Shown here: in pieces, positions 1-6,570 of the stretch
Numbering within the stretch: position 1 is the first letter of the stretch
Layout: the number at the start of each line of letters is the position of its first letter
Source of the DNA: Aliidongia dinghuensis
GTDB taxonomy: Bacteria; Pseudomonadota; Alphaproteobacteria; ATCC43930; CGMCC-115725
Direction of reading: 5' to 3'
Assembly: GCF_014643535.1 (NCBI RefSeq)
Contig: NZ_BMJQ01000032.1
Span: 1 to 33,884, forward strand
Length of the DNA: 33,884 nucleotides
Translations under genes and position numbers: made by a program
The notes under the pieces: generated by a model
What the model saw: only the letters and a program-made list of their open reading frames with translations
Databases searched by the model: none
Told to the model about the DNA's origin: nothing

Positions 1-122
1 CGACGCCACTGGGCTTGCGAAAGCTCGTACCGCTTGGTCATCAACCAGACCCCAGATCGAAGAATCTGGCGTCTCATGAATCACATATTCAGCCATCCGT
101 GAATCCTGAATGTCGATTGATC

Positions 123-557
123 CTAGTCCTCGCGCGCGTCGAACGCGGCGCGCGCTGCCACGATGGCCGGGCGGTTCTCCATCGCCCATTCGCCCAAGCC
201 CTGCAGATGGACGAGCAGCGTGCGGCCGAGTTCGGTCAGCGCATAGTCGACACGCGGCGGCACGGTCGGGAAGACGGTGCGCGTGACGAGCCCGTCGCGT
301 TCCAGGCCGCGGAGTGTCAGGGTCAGCATCCGCTGCGAGATGCCGTCGGCGCCGCGCCGGAGCTCGTTGAAGCGCATCGGACCGTCCGCCAGCAGGCGCA
401 CGATGAACACGGTCCATTTGTCGCCGGCGCGCGCCAGCACGTCGCCGACCAGCCGACAGGTTCCGATCTCGTGAGGCGGCTCCTTCGCCTGTTTCAGATC
501 CTGCTGGGGCGCGCGGATCGGCCGGAGGTCGGGCTCATATTTGTTCCCTAGGCTCAA
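123..557 (-). CDS. HxlR-family transcriptional regulator
   Basis: A 144-residue winged-helix DNA-binding protein of the HxlR/YodB family. The core runs from about residue 34 (CRLVGDVLARAGDKW) through the recognition region (RFNELRRGADGISQRMLT) to the wing (PPRVDYALTELG), the usual HxlR order. It starts at TTG: an AAGGAGG Shine-Dalgarno sits 7 nt upstream and no other start lies before residue 61. The only cysteine is Cys34, at the position family members conserve ahead of the GDKW motif; in Bacillus YodB-type proteins an N-terminal Cys senses quinones and diamide. It is divergent from an azoreductase gene 95 bp away, the same pairing as YodB with azoR1 in Bacillus, so it is probably a redox- or quinone-responsive repressor of that gene. 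Family assignment is firm; the ligand is inferred. Confidence 0.93.
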   Translation of the reverse strand: MSLGNKYEPDLRPIRAPQQDLKQAKEPPHEIGTCRLVGDVLARAGDKWTVFIVRLLADGPMRFNELRRGADGISQRMLTLTLRGLERDGLVTRTVFPTVPPRVDYALTELGRTLLVHLQGLGEWAMENRPAIVAARAAFDARED

Positions 558-605
558 GAATGTGCCTCCTTGCGTGAGATCGTCTCGGTATTCAATTTAG
601 CCTCA

Positions 606-620
606 GTTACAAAATGTGAC
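606..620. promoter_or_regulatory. Candidate HxlR operator (imperfect inverted repeat)
   Basis: GTTACA-AAA-TGTGAC is an inverted repeat with one mismatch between arms, lying between the divergent HxlR and azoreductase genes, 33 nt before the azoreductase start. HxlR/YodB-type regulators bind short AT-centred palindromes in such divergent regions. The repeat is seen; binding is inferred. Confidence 0.45.
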
Positions 621-652
621 TATCCACCACCCCTGTCAATGAGGCCAAACGC

Positions 653-1264
653 ATGAGCCAGATTCTTGTCGTCACCGCGAGCCCGCGCGGCTCGGCTTCC
701 TATTCGAACCAAGTCGCAGACGCGCTGGTCGCCAAGCTCAAGGCCGAGCGGCCGGGGGCGACGGTCGTCGTGCGCAACCTGGCGGACACGCCGCTCGACC
801 ATGTCGGCGAGGCGTTCGTCACCGGCCGTGTCCTGCCGCCGGCCGACCGCAGCGCCGCCCAGGCGGCGGCCATGGTCCCGTCCGATGCGGCGATTGCCGA
901 GGTCAACGCCTCGGACGTCATCGTCATCGCCTCGCCCATGTATAATTTCGGCGTGCCCTCCACGCTCAAGGCCTGGATCGACCATCTGGCCCGGCCCGGC
1001 GTCACCTTCAGCTACAGCGCGAACGGCCCCGAAGGCCTGATCAAGGGCAAGAAAGTCTATCTGGTCGAGGCGCGCGGCGGCGTCTATTCCGAAGGCCCGT
1101 ACCAAGTCCTGAATTTCCAGGAGCCTTATTTGAAGGCCGTCCTGGGCTTCCTCGGCATCAAGGACCTCGAGACGATCACGGTCGAAGGCATCGGCTACGG
1201 CCCCGAAGCCGCGGAGAAGGCGCTCAACGGCGCGCTCGGCAAGGTGGCCGCACTCGCAGCCTGA
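653..1264 (+). CDS. azoR: FMN-dependent NADH-azoreductase
   Basis: A 203-residue flavodoxin-fold NAD(P)H:quinone/azo reductase of the AzoR (AcpD) family, close to the usual length of about 200. It shows the N-terminal FMN phosphate loop (SPRGSASYSNQVADAL), the PMYNFGVPSTLKAWIDHLARPGVTF block that is the family hallmark, and the GKKVYLVEARGGVYS strand near residue 145. The enzyme is cytosolic and reduces quinones and azo compounds by two electrons, avoiding semiquinone radicals. The ATG has a GAGG 8 nt upstream. It is transcribed away from the HxlR regulator and is probably controlled by it. It ends 53 nt before the convergent ilvE gene, with a strong hairpin between. Confidence 0.95.
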   Translation: MSQILVVTASPRGSASYSNQVADALVAKLKAERPGATVVVRNLADTPLDHVGEAFVTGRVLPPADRSAAQAAAMVPSDAAIAEVNASDVIVIASPMYNFGVPSTLKAWIDHLARPGVTFSYSANGPEGLIKGKKVYLVEARGGVYSEGPYQVLNFQEPYLKAVLGFLGIKDLETITVEGIGYGPEAAEKALNGALGKVAALAA

Positions 1265-1265
1265 T

Positions 1266-1297
1266 AAAAAAACGGGCCCGGGGATCGCCCGGGCCCG
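1266..1297 (-). terminator. Intrinsic terminator of ilvE
   Basis: A perfect 10-bp stem (CGGGCCCGGG at 1273-1282, CCCGGGCCCG at 1288-1297) with a 5-nt loop is bordered on its left by seven A, which read as a U-tract on the minus strand. It therefore suits the leftward ilvE transcript; the rightward azoR transcript meets the stem without a good U-tract. Confidence 0.85.
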
Positions 1298-1317
1298 CTC
1301 GCTTGCGTTAGTGCGTC

Positions 1318-2391
1318 TTACTTGGCGACGACCCGCTCGGTCCAGCCGTGGGCGTCGTTGGTCAGGCCGTACTGAATGCCGACGATCGCGTCATAGAGCT
1401 TCTGCGTCAGCGCGCCGGTCTTGCCGCCGTTGATGAGGATCTTCTGGTCGCGATAGCCCAACTCGCCGACCGGCGAAACGACGGCGGCCGTGCCCGTGCC
1501 CCACATCTCCTTGAGCGTCCCGTCCTTGGCCGCCTCCATCACCTCGTCGATCGAGACCTGGCGCTCGGAGACGCGGAGGCCCCACTCGCGCATCAAGGTC
1601 AGGATCGAATCGCGGGTGACGCCGGCCAGGATCGAGCCGTTCAACGGCGGCGTCACGACCTCGTCGCCGATCTGCACCATGATGTTCATGGTGCCGACCT
1701 CGTCGAGATACTTGTGGTGCACGCCGTCGAGCCACAGCACCTGGGTATAGCCCGCCTTCTTCGCGACCTCGGCGCCATAGAGGCTGGCGGCGTAATTGGC
1801 CGCGGTCTTGGCCGCCCCGGTGCCGCCCGGCACGGCGCGGACATACTGGTCGGTCGCCAGGATCTTCACCGGGTTCATGCCCTCGGCATAGTAGGGCCCG
1901 ACCGGCGACAGGATCAGGAAATAGATGTAGCGCTTGGACGGCCGCACGCCCAAGAACGCCTCGCTCGCGATCACGGTCGGCCGGAGATAGAGCGCCGTGC
2001 CCGGCTTGGACGGAACCCAGGCCTCGTCGACCTCGATCAGCTTGTGGAAGGATTGCAGGATCATCTCGGGGTCGAGCTGCGGGATGCACAGGCGCTCGCA
2101 CGAGATATTGAGCCGCTCGGCATGCTTCTTCGGACGGAACAGGCGCACCGTGCCGTCCTTGCCGCGGAATGCCTTCAGCCCATCGAACACCGCCTGGGCG
2201 TAATGCAGCACGGACGCCGCCGGATCGAGCGTGAACGGCTGGTAGGGCTCGATCCGCGCATCATGCCAGCCCTTGCCCTCGACATAGTCCATCACGAACA
2301 TATGGTCGGTGAATACCGTGCCGAAGGCGAGGCTGTCGTCCGAGGGGCGGGTGGCGGGCTTGGTCGTGCGGGTGATCGTGATATTGGTCAT
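1318..2391 (-). CDS. ilvE: Branched-chain amino acid aminotransferase
   Basis: A 357-residue fold-type IV PLP aminotransferase of the larger (BCAT2-like) class. It catalyses the last, reversible transamination of leucine, isoleucine and valine synthesis with glutamate. Lys195 in GGTGAAKTAANYAAS is the expected Schiff-base lysine, and YLDEVGTMNI (about 229-238) carries the acidic residue that contacts the PLP pyridine nitrogen. LHYAQAVFDGLKAF (62-75) is the typical N-terminal substrate block. An in-frame start lies further upstream, but the ATG at 2391 is preferred: AGGAG lies 11 nt before it and the protein then begins as family members do. It is a single gene with its own terminator. Confidence 0.95.
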   Translation of the reverse strand: MTNITITRTTKPATRPSDDSLAFGTVFTDHMFVMDYVEGKGWHDARIEPYQPFTLDPAASVLHYAQAVFDGLKAFRGKDGTVRLFRPKKHAERLNISCERLCIPQLDPEMILQSFHKLIEVDEAWVPSKPGTALYLRPTVIASEAFLGVRPSKRYIYFLILSPVGPYYAEGMNPVKILATDQYVRAVPGGTGAAKTAANYAASLYGAEVAKKAGYTQVLWLDGVHHKYLDEVGTMNIMVQIGDEVVTPPLNGSILAGVTRDSILTLMREWGLRVSERQVSIDEVMEAAKDGTLKEMWGTGTAAVVSPVGELGYRDQKILINGGKTGALTQKLYDAIVGIQYGLTNDAHGWTERVVAK

Positions 2392-2681
2392 CGGCTTACG
2401 GTCTCCTGGTCCCCGACTCTTGAACGCCGCCTTTTCAGAGACGGCCGTTATTCCCATCATGGCACCGCCGGCGCGAATTGGGGGTTGATCTTCGCTCAAT
2501 CCGGAATCGACTTCTTGGATTGGGTTGCGCCTGCGATAAGGCGCCCGCGCCCGATGGCTACGGTATCAAAAGGCCGCTAGTCCGTTATGCCCGACGATCG
2601 CCAGACCTAACCCGCGGTTCGGAGGCCTGACGGTGTGTTCATTGTATCGGCTTTCCACTACAGACTAAGACCGATGCGGTC

Positions 2682-3032
2682 CTAGGGCATCTTGAAGTCG
2701 ATGTGAAATTTGTGATGCGTTTGCTCAACCGGGACGCCGTTGCGGCTTGCCGGCTTGTATCGAGCGCCGGAGACGTATTCTAGCGCCGCCTTCGCGAATG
2801 ACTCATTGGTGCTGCTGACGACAACGCAATCCTTTGTCATGCCTTCTACGGTGACGGTGCAATCGACGTCGGCACTGCCGTTCAAACCTTGCGCAAACAT
2901 ATCTGCGGGATAGCGCAAGCTATATTGAGGCGGTTGAAATCTTTGGTCAGGAACCTTTGCTGGAGGGCTGGAACAGCCGCTGGCACCCGCCACAAAGAAC
3001 GCTGCAGACCAGAACATTTTTCTATTGAACAT
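2682..3032 (-). CDS. Small lipoprotein with a TonB C-terminal domain
   Basis: A 116-residue protein with a short basic and hydrophobic leader ending in a lipobox-like ASGC (Cys20), so it is probably a lipoprotein. Residues about 36-116 form a TonB C-terminal-like module (AALEYVSGARYKPASRNGVPV). Unlike true TonB it has no Pro-rich spacer and no long N-terminal anchor. Two cysteines (Cys58, Cys69) are spaced C-x10-C exactly as in the C-terminal domain of the TonB encoded at 32919-33560. It may be a lipid-anchored partner for a TonB-dependent receptor or simply a stand-alone domain copy. An in-frame TTG seven codons earlier is possible, but the ATG at 3032 gives the better leader. Domain call firm, function unknown. 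Confidence 0.78.
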   Translation of the reverse strand: MFNRKMFWSAAFFVAGASGCSSPPAKVPDQRFQPPQYSLRYPADMFAQGLNGSADVDCTVTVEGMTKDCVVVSSTNESFAKAALEYVSGARYKPASRNGVPVEQTHHKFHIDFKMP

Positions 3033-3181
3033 GCGAAAACACCCCGGCCCCAACCGCAGTTCATCCTATGCGAGTGGTCAGTCGACTCGCAACACTACCA
3101 GCAAAGCCCGAAGGGCGTAGAAGGACCTACGGCGGCGTGACGACAAAACGCGTCGCGAAGCCACCACCGCGCCTATCGAGT

Positions 3182-4129
3182 TCACGGCAATGCACCACGA
3201 CCAACGGTCGTTTCCCTGAAACCCAGCCCCTGGTCCCAATAGGGTTCCTTGCCGATACGCTCGGCCAGGAACTCGGTGAACAGCCGCACACGCGCCGCCA
3301 GATGCCGGGTCGGCGGATAGACCGCGTGGATCGCCTCCTCGCGCGTCGGCCAGTCGGCCAAGACCCGCACCAGCCGGCCCTGGGCGATCAGGCAGCCGAC
3401 CAGGAAGCTCGGCAGGATCGTGATGCCGTGGCCGGCCAGCACGGCGCCCAGGATCAGATCGCCGTTGTTGGTGAGTAGCCGGCCGCGGACATTGACCGGC
3501 ACCCACTCGCCGTCGATCAGGAACGACCAGGAATCCGCCCGATGGCTGCCGGAATAGAGCACGCAGTCGTGGTGCTCGAGCTCCTCCGGCCGCGCGGGCG
3601 CGCCGTGGCGGTCGAGATAGTCCTGCGTGGCACAGCAGACGACATGGCACGGTGCGAGGCGCCGGGCGATGAGCGAGGAATCCGGCAGCCGACCGATGCG
3701 GAGCGCCATGTCCCAGCCGCCGCCGATCAGGTCGAGATGGCGGTCGTCGAGATCGATATGGACCTCGAGCGACGGATGCGCCGCCATGAACTCGAAGATC
3801 GCCGGCTGCAGATGCAGGAGCGCGAAGCTCAAGGGGGCCGCAATGCGCAGCATGCCGCGCAGCTCCGTGCCGTGGCGCGTCGCCCGCTCCTCCGCCTCCG
3901 CCGCTTCGACCAGCGCGCGCTCGGCGCCTTCGAGAAAACCGATGCCGGCCTCGGTCAGCGACAGGCGCCGCGTGGTACGATTGATCAGCCGCACGCCGAG
4001 CCGCGCCTCCAGGTCGGCGACGCGCTGGCTGACGATCGACTTGGAGAGGCCCAGGCGCTGGGCCGCCGCGGTGAAGCTCTGCGCCTCCGCGGTCCGCACG
4101 AACGCCTGCATTTCTTCGAAGCGTCCCAT
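3182..4129 (-). CDS. LysR-family transcriptional regulator
   Basis: A 315-residue LysR regulator. The N-terminal winged helix (FEEMQAFVRTAEAQSFTAAA, then LGLSKSIVSQRVADLEARLG) is followed by an effector domain beginning near residue 90 (LRGMLRIAAPLSFALLHL). The start was moved inward to the ATG at 4129, 13 codons into the open frame, because LysR proteins begin a few residues before this helix. It is divergent from wrbA 114 bp away, and two TCCGGAA sites lie between them, so it probably controls wrbA and itself. Neighbouring quinone reductases suggest a redox-cycling ligand, but the sequence does not reveal it. Confidence 0.93.
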   Translation of the reverse strand: MGRFEEMQAFVRTAEAQSFTAAAQRLGLSKSIVSQRVADLEARLGVRLINRTTRRLSLTEAGIGFLEGAERALVEAAEAEERATRHGTELRGMLRIAAPLSFALLHLQPAIFEFMAAHPSLEVHIDLDDRHLDLIGGGWDMALRIGRLPDSSLIARRLAPCHVVCCATQDYLDRHGAPARPEELEHHDCVLYSGSHRADSWSFLIDGEWVPVNVRGRLLTNNGDLILGAVLAGHGITILPSFLVGCLIAQGRLVRVLADWPTREEAIHAVYPPTRHLAARVRLFTEFLAERIGKEPYWDQGLGFRETTVGRGALP

Positions 4130-4156
4130 GGATTGACCTGACAAGCAGAACAGTGT

Positions 4157-4183
4157 GTTCCGGAACAAGCGGATTATCCGGAA
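4157..4183. promoter_or_regulatory. Candidate LysR operator
   Basis: The palindrome GTTCCGGAAC (4157-4166) is followed 18 bp downstream by a second TCCGGAA (4177-4183), giving two like-oriented copies between the divergent LysR and wrbA genes. LysR tetramers usually occupy two sites about two helical turns apart in such regions. The repeat is visible; binding is inferred. Confidence 0.45.
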
Positions 4184-4243
4184 ATTGCCGACAGCCTACC
4201 TTGAGACCGACGGATTTCCTATCGCCGTTTGAGGAGCGATCCC

Positions 4244-4846
4244 ATGAGCAAAGTCCTGGTTCTCTACTACAGCAGCTATGGCCATATCGAGACCATGGCC
4301 GAGGCGGTCGCCGACGGCGCCCGTTCCGTCGCCGGCACGACAGTCGACGTGAAGCGCGTGCCGGAGCTGGTCCCCGCGGAGATTGCCGAGAAGTCGCATT
4401 TCAAGCTCGACCAGAAGGCGCCGATCGCCACGGTCGACGAGCTGCCGAGCTACGACGCGATCATCTTCGGCACGCCGACCCGCTTCGGCAACATGGCGGC
4501 CCAGATGCGCAACTTTCTCGACCAGACCGGCGGCCTCTGGATGAAGGGCGCGCTCATCGGCAAGGTCGGCAGCGTGTTCGCCTCGACCGCGAGCCAGCAC
4601 GGCGGCCAGGAGACGACCATCACGTCGTTCCACACCACGCTCTTGCACCAGGGCATGGTCATCGTCGGCGTGCCCTATTCCGAGCCGCGTCTCCTCGACA
4701 ACAGCCAGGTGAGCGGCGGCACGCCCTATGGCGCCACCACGATCGCCGGCGGCGACGGCTCGCGCCAGCCGACCGAGAACGAGCTGGCGATCGCCCGCTT
4801 CCAGGGCGCCCATGTGGCGAAGATCGCGGCCAGGCTCGCGGTCTAA
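4244..4846 (+). CDS. wrbA: NAD(P)H:quinone oxidoreductase, WrbA family
   Basis: A 200-residue flavodoxin-like WrbA, of standard length. The FMN phosphate loop YYSSYGHIETMAEAVADGA lies near residues 8-26; GTPTRFGNMAAQMRNFLDQTGGLW near 75-98 and STASQHGGQETTI near 113-125 are the other flavin-contact blocks of the family. WrbA tetramers reduce quinones to hydroquinones with NAD(P)H in the cytosol. The ATG at 4244 has GAGGAG 7 nt upstream and gives the family N-terminus; a TTG five codons earlier is less likely. It is divergent from a LysR gene that probably regulates it and convergent with a GDSL hydrolase. Confidence 0.95.
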   Translation: MSKVLVLYYSSYGHIETMAEAVADGARSVAGTTVDVKRVPELVPAEIAEKSHFKLDQKAPIATVDELPSYDAIIFGTPTRFGNMAAQMRNFLDQTGGLWMKGALIGKVGSVFASTASQHGGQETTITSFHTTLLHQGMVIVGVPYSEPRLLDNSQVSGGTPYGATTIAGGDGSRQPTENELAIARFQGAHVAKIAARLAV

Positions 4847-4867
4847 CCAGGCGCGCGTTCTAACGAG

Positions 4868-4899
4868 AGCGGGCCGGGATCAGCGGATCCCGGCCCGCT
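4868..4899 (+). terminator. Intrinsic terminator of wrbA inside the hydrolase 3' end
   Basis: A perfect 14-bp stem (AGCGGGCCGGGATC at 4868-4881, GATCCCGGCCCGCT at 4886-4899) with a 4-nt loop is followed by TTGCTTTG. It serves the rightward wrbA transcript and overlaps the last codons of the convergent hydrolase gene ending at 4880. Confidence 0.75.
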
Positions 4900-6226
4900 T
4901 TGCTTTGCCCAAGAGCGCGCTGAGATCGATCATGCGCGCCATCGCCTCGTAGCCGGCACGGTTCGGGTGCAGCTTCTCGCCCGGCCCGCCGGTCGTGCTC
5001 TCCGGCACGAATTCCGCCTTCATCTGGCCGGTCGCCGGATCGAGCGTCGCCCGGTCGAAATCGGCAACGGCGTCGAACAGGCCGCCGCCGCGGATGAAGT
5101 CGTTGAGCTGCTTGCGCTTCGCGTCCTGCGCGGCATCGCCGTGCCCGGCGCCGGTGCTGCCGAGGGCCGTGGTGACGGTGGCCCCCATGACTGCGACGCC
5201 CGGGAACTTGGCGCGGATGCGGGCGACACCCTGCTTCATGCCGTCGATCACCGCCTCGGCCGACGCGTTGCCGTTCCGGCTCAAGTCATTGATGCCCTCG
5301 AGCCAGATGACGGCCGTGACGCCGGACAAGCCGAGCACGTCGCGATCGAGCCGGGCGAGCGCCGACGGGCCGCCGGCAGAAGGCTTCTGCGGCGAATAGT
5401 CGGCGGGCCCCAGCACTTGGTTGCCGCCGATGCCGGTATTGGCAACGGCGACATTGTCGAAGCCCTCGGCCTGCAGCCGCTGCAAGAGCACGTCCGGCCA
5501 GCGGTCGTCGCCGTTGAGCGTCGAGGCAGTGCCGTCGGTGATCGAATCGCCGAACGCCACGACCAGATGCGCATCGCGCGGCGCCGTCATGTCGACGGCA
5601 TTGAGGAAATACCAGGACGCCGTACTGAACGGGAAGTCGAGCACGCCGTCCGCATCGCCTTTCGCGCCGGCCCCGGGAGCAGTCACATACGAGGTCGTGA
5701 GCCCCTTGGCATGCCAGGTCATCGGCCCGCTCACGCCCACGACATGCAGGCTGACCGCCAGCCGGCGGCCAATCAAGCCCGTATCTGGCTCGCCATGAAC
5801 GAACGGCAGGGCGACCGGGTCGCTCCAGACCTCCTCGCCCGGCAGCACGGTGACCGACGGCCGGCCCGCGAAGGTGACCGGCCGGTTGCTGCCCGGCACC
5901 AGGACCGAGCCGGAGCGCTGCAGGCCGACATGGACGCCGTCGAACGTCACCGGCCGCGTGCCGTAGGCATTGGACAGGCGAAACCGGGCCTCGCGGCCCC
6001 ACAGGCTCGGCCGCACCATCAGGCGGAAGGTCTGGTCGTGCGCACCCTCGTCCGCGACCGGAAAGGCGAAGCGCAGATCGGGCTGGGCCGAGGCATTGCC
6101 GGTCGGGTACGGGCCCTGGACGGACCCGGTCCAGCCGGTGATCCAATGCGGCATGGTAGCTGCTCCGGCTGAAGCGATGCCAGAACAGGCAAACGCGAGG
6201 GCGATGAGGAAACGCGGCAGGCGCAT
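4880..6226 (-). CDS. Exported SGNH/GDSL-type hydrolase
   Basis: A 448-residue secreted esterase-type protein with a Sec signal peptide (about 1-23, cleavage near SAGAA). Residues about 25-210 form a beta-rich N-terminal domain. The SGNH core follows: nucleophile Ser228 in AFGDSITDG, Gly/Asn in GIGGNQ (266-270), GIND (311-314) and LHPNRAGYEAM with catalytic His420. The residue three before the His is Glu417 where the family usually has Asp, so the triad acid may be replaced or lie elsewhere. Related proteins deacylate polysaccharides or other esters; the substrate cannot be read here. GGGAGGAG sits 6-7 nt before the ATG. The 3' end contains the terminator of the convergent wrbA. Confidence 0.9.
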   Translation of the reverse strand: MRLPRFLIALAFACSGIASAGAATMPHWITGWTGSVQGPYPTGNASAQPDLRFAFPVADEGAHDQTFRLMVRPSLWGREARFRLSNAYGTRPVTFDGVHVGLQRSGSVLVPGSNRPVTFAGRPSVTVLPGEEVWSDPVALPFVHGEPDTGLIGRRLAVSLHVVGVSGPMTWHAKGLTTSYVTAPGAGAKGDADGVLDFPFSTASWYFLNAVDMTAPRDAHLVVAFGDSITDGTASTLNGDDRWPDVLLQRLQAEGFDNVAVANTGIGGNQVLGPADYSPQKPSAGGPSALARLDRDVLGLSGVTAVIWLEGINDLSRNGNASAEAVIDGMKQGVARIRAKFPGVAVMGATVTTALGSTGAGHGDAAQDAKRKQLNDFIRGGGLFDAVADFDRATLDPATGQMKAEFVPESTTGGPGEKLHPNRAGYEAMARMIDLSALLGKAKRAGIR

Positions 6227-6343
6227 CAGGCACTCCTCCCCAATATGGACCTGACGGCGCTTCCGCGCTTCGTTCGGCGATGCTTAGATATCACAGCATC
6301 GGTGATGGCGCAAAATTACACACTTACGTTGTTCATTTCCCTC

Positions 6344-6372
6344 TTGACGCGCCCTCAACCACGAATTAAATT
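6344..6372 (+). promoter_or_regulatory. Sigma70-type promoter of the riboswitch operon
   Basis: TTGACG (6344-6349) and TAAATT (6367-6372) are separated by 17 bp. The predicted transcription start, about 6379, falls directly at the first base of the SAM-II aptamer, which supports the assignment. Confidence 0.6.
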
Positions 6373-6379
6373 CGTCTCA

Positions 6380-6435
6380 TAGCGCCGATTTGAGCAACAG
6401 CTTGCGGGCGCTTTACAAATGCAGCTAAAGCGAGG
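6380..6435 (+). ncRNA. SAM-II riboswitch aptamer
   Basis: The RNA matches the compact SAM-II (metA) class in order and spacing: P1 arm GCGCC (6382-6386), GATTTGA loop, GCTTGC (6400-6405), P1 arm GGCGC (6407-6411), then ACAAATGCAGCTAAAGC with the near-invariant GCTAAA (6424-6429). GCTT (6400-6403) can pair with AAGC (6428-6431) to make the pseudoknot. SAM-II binds S-adenosylmethionine and turns off sulfur/methionine genes, mostly in Alphaproteobacteria. Here it leads a sulfonate-type ABC transporter operon. Recognition is from memory of the consensus; a covariance-model hit would settle it. Confidence 0.88.
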
Positions 6436-6440
6436 CGACA

Positions 6441-6471
6441 CCGCCCCGGCAACAGCTGCGGCGGTTTTTTT
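6441..6471 (+). terminator. Riboswitch-linked intrinsic terminator (attenuator)
   Basis: CCGCC (6441-6445) pairs with GGCGG (6460-6464), with a further short GC/GC pairing in the loop, and is followed by seven T (6465-6471). It lies 5 nt after the aptamer and 100 nt before the first gene, the normal place for an attenuator. An alternative helix between 6402-6410 and 6442-6452 would block it. Confidence 0.82.
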
Positions 6472-6570
6472 GTCGCCGCGGATCCCCGCCCCGACCAAGA
6501 GACCGTCCGTCCTTTGAACCAGGGGCGCCGGCTTGCCATCGCCGCGCCCCGTCGAGAGGGTGCGCGCGTC

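Noticed and set aside
52..69. 6-bp hairpin CCAGAT/ATCTGG downstream of the HxlR gene
   Set aside because: Short stem with no U-tract on either strand; cannot be called a terminator.
1348..2580. Plus-strand open frame (410 codons) opposite ilvE
   Set aside because: Antisense to a clear ilvE with PLP lysine and a Shine-Dalgarno; no motif of its own.
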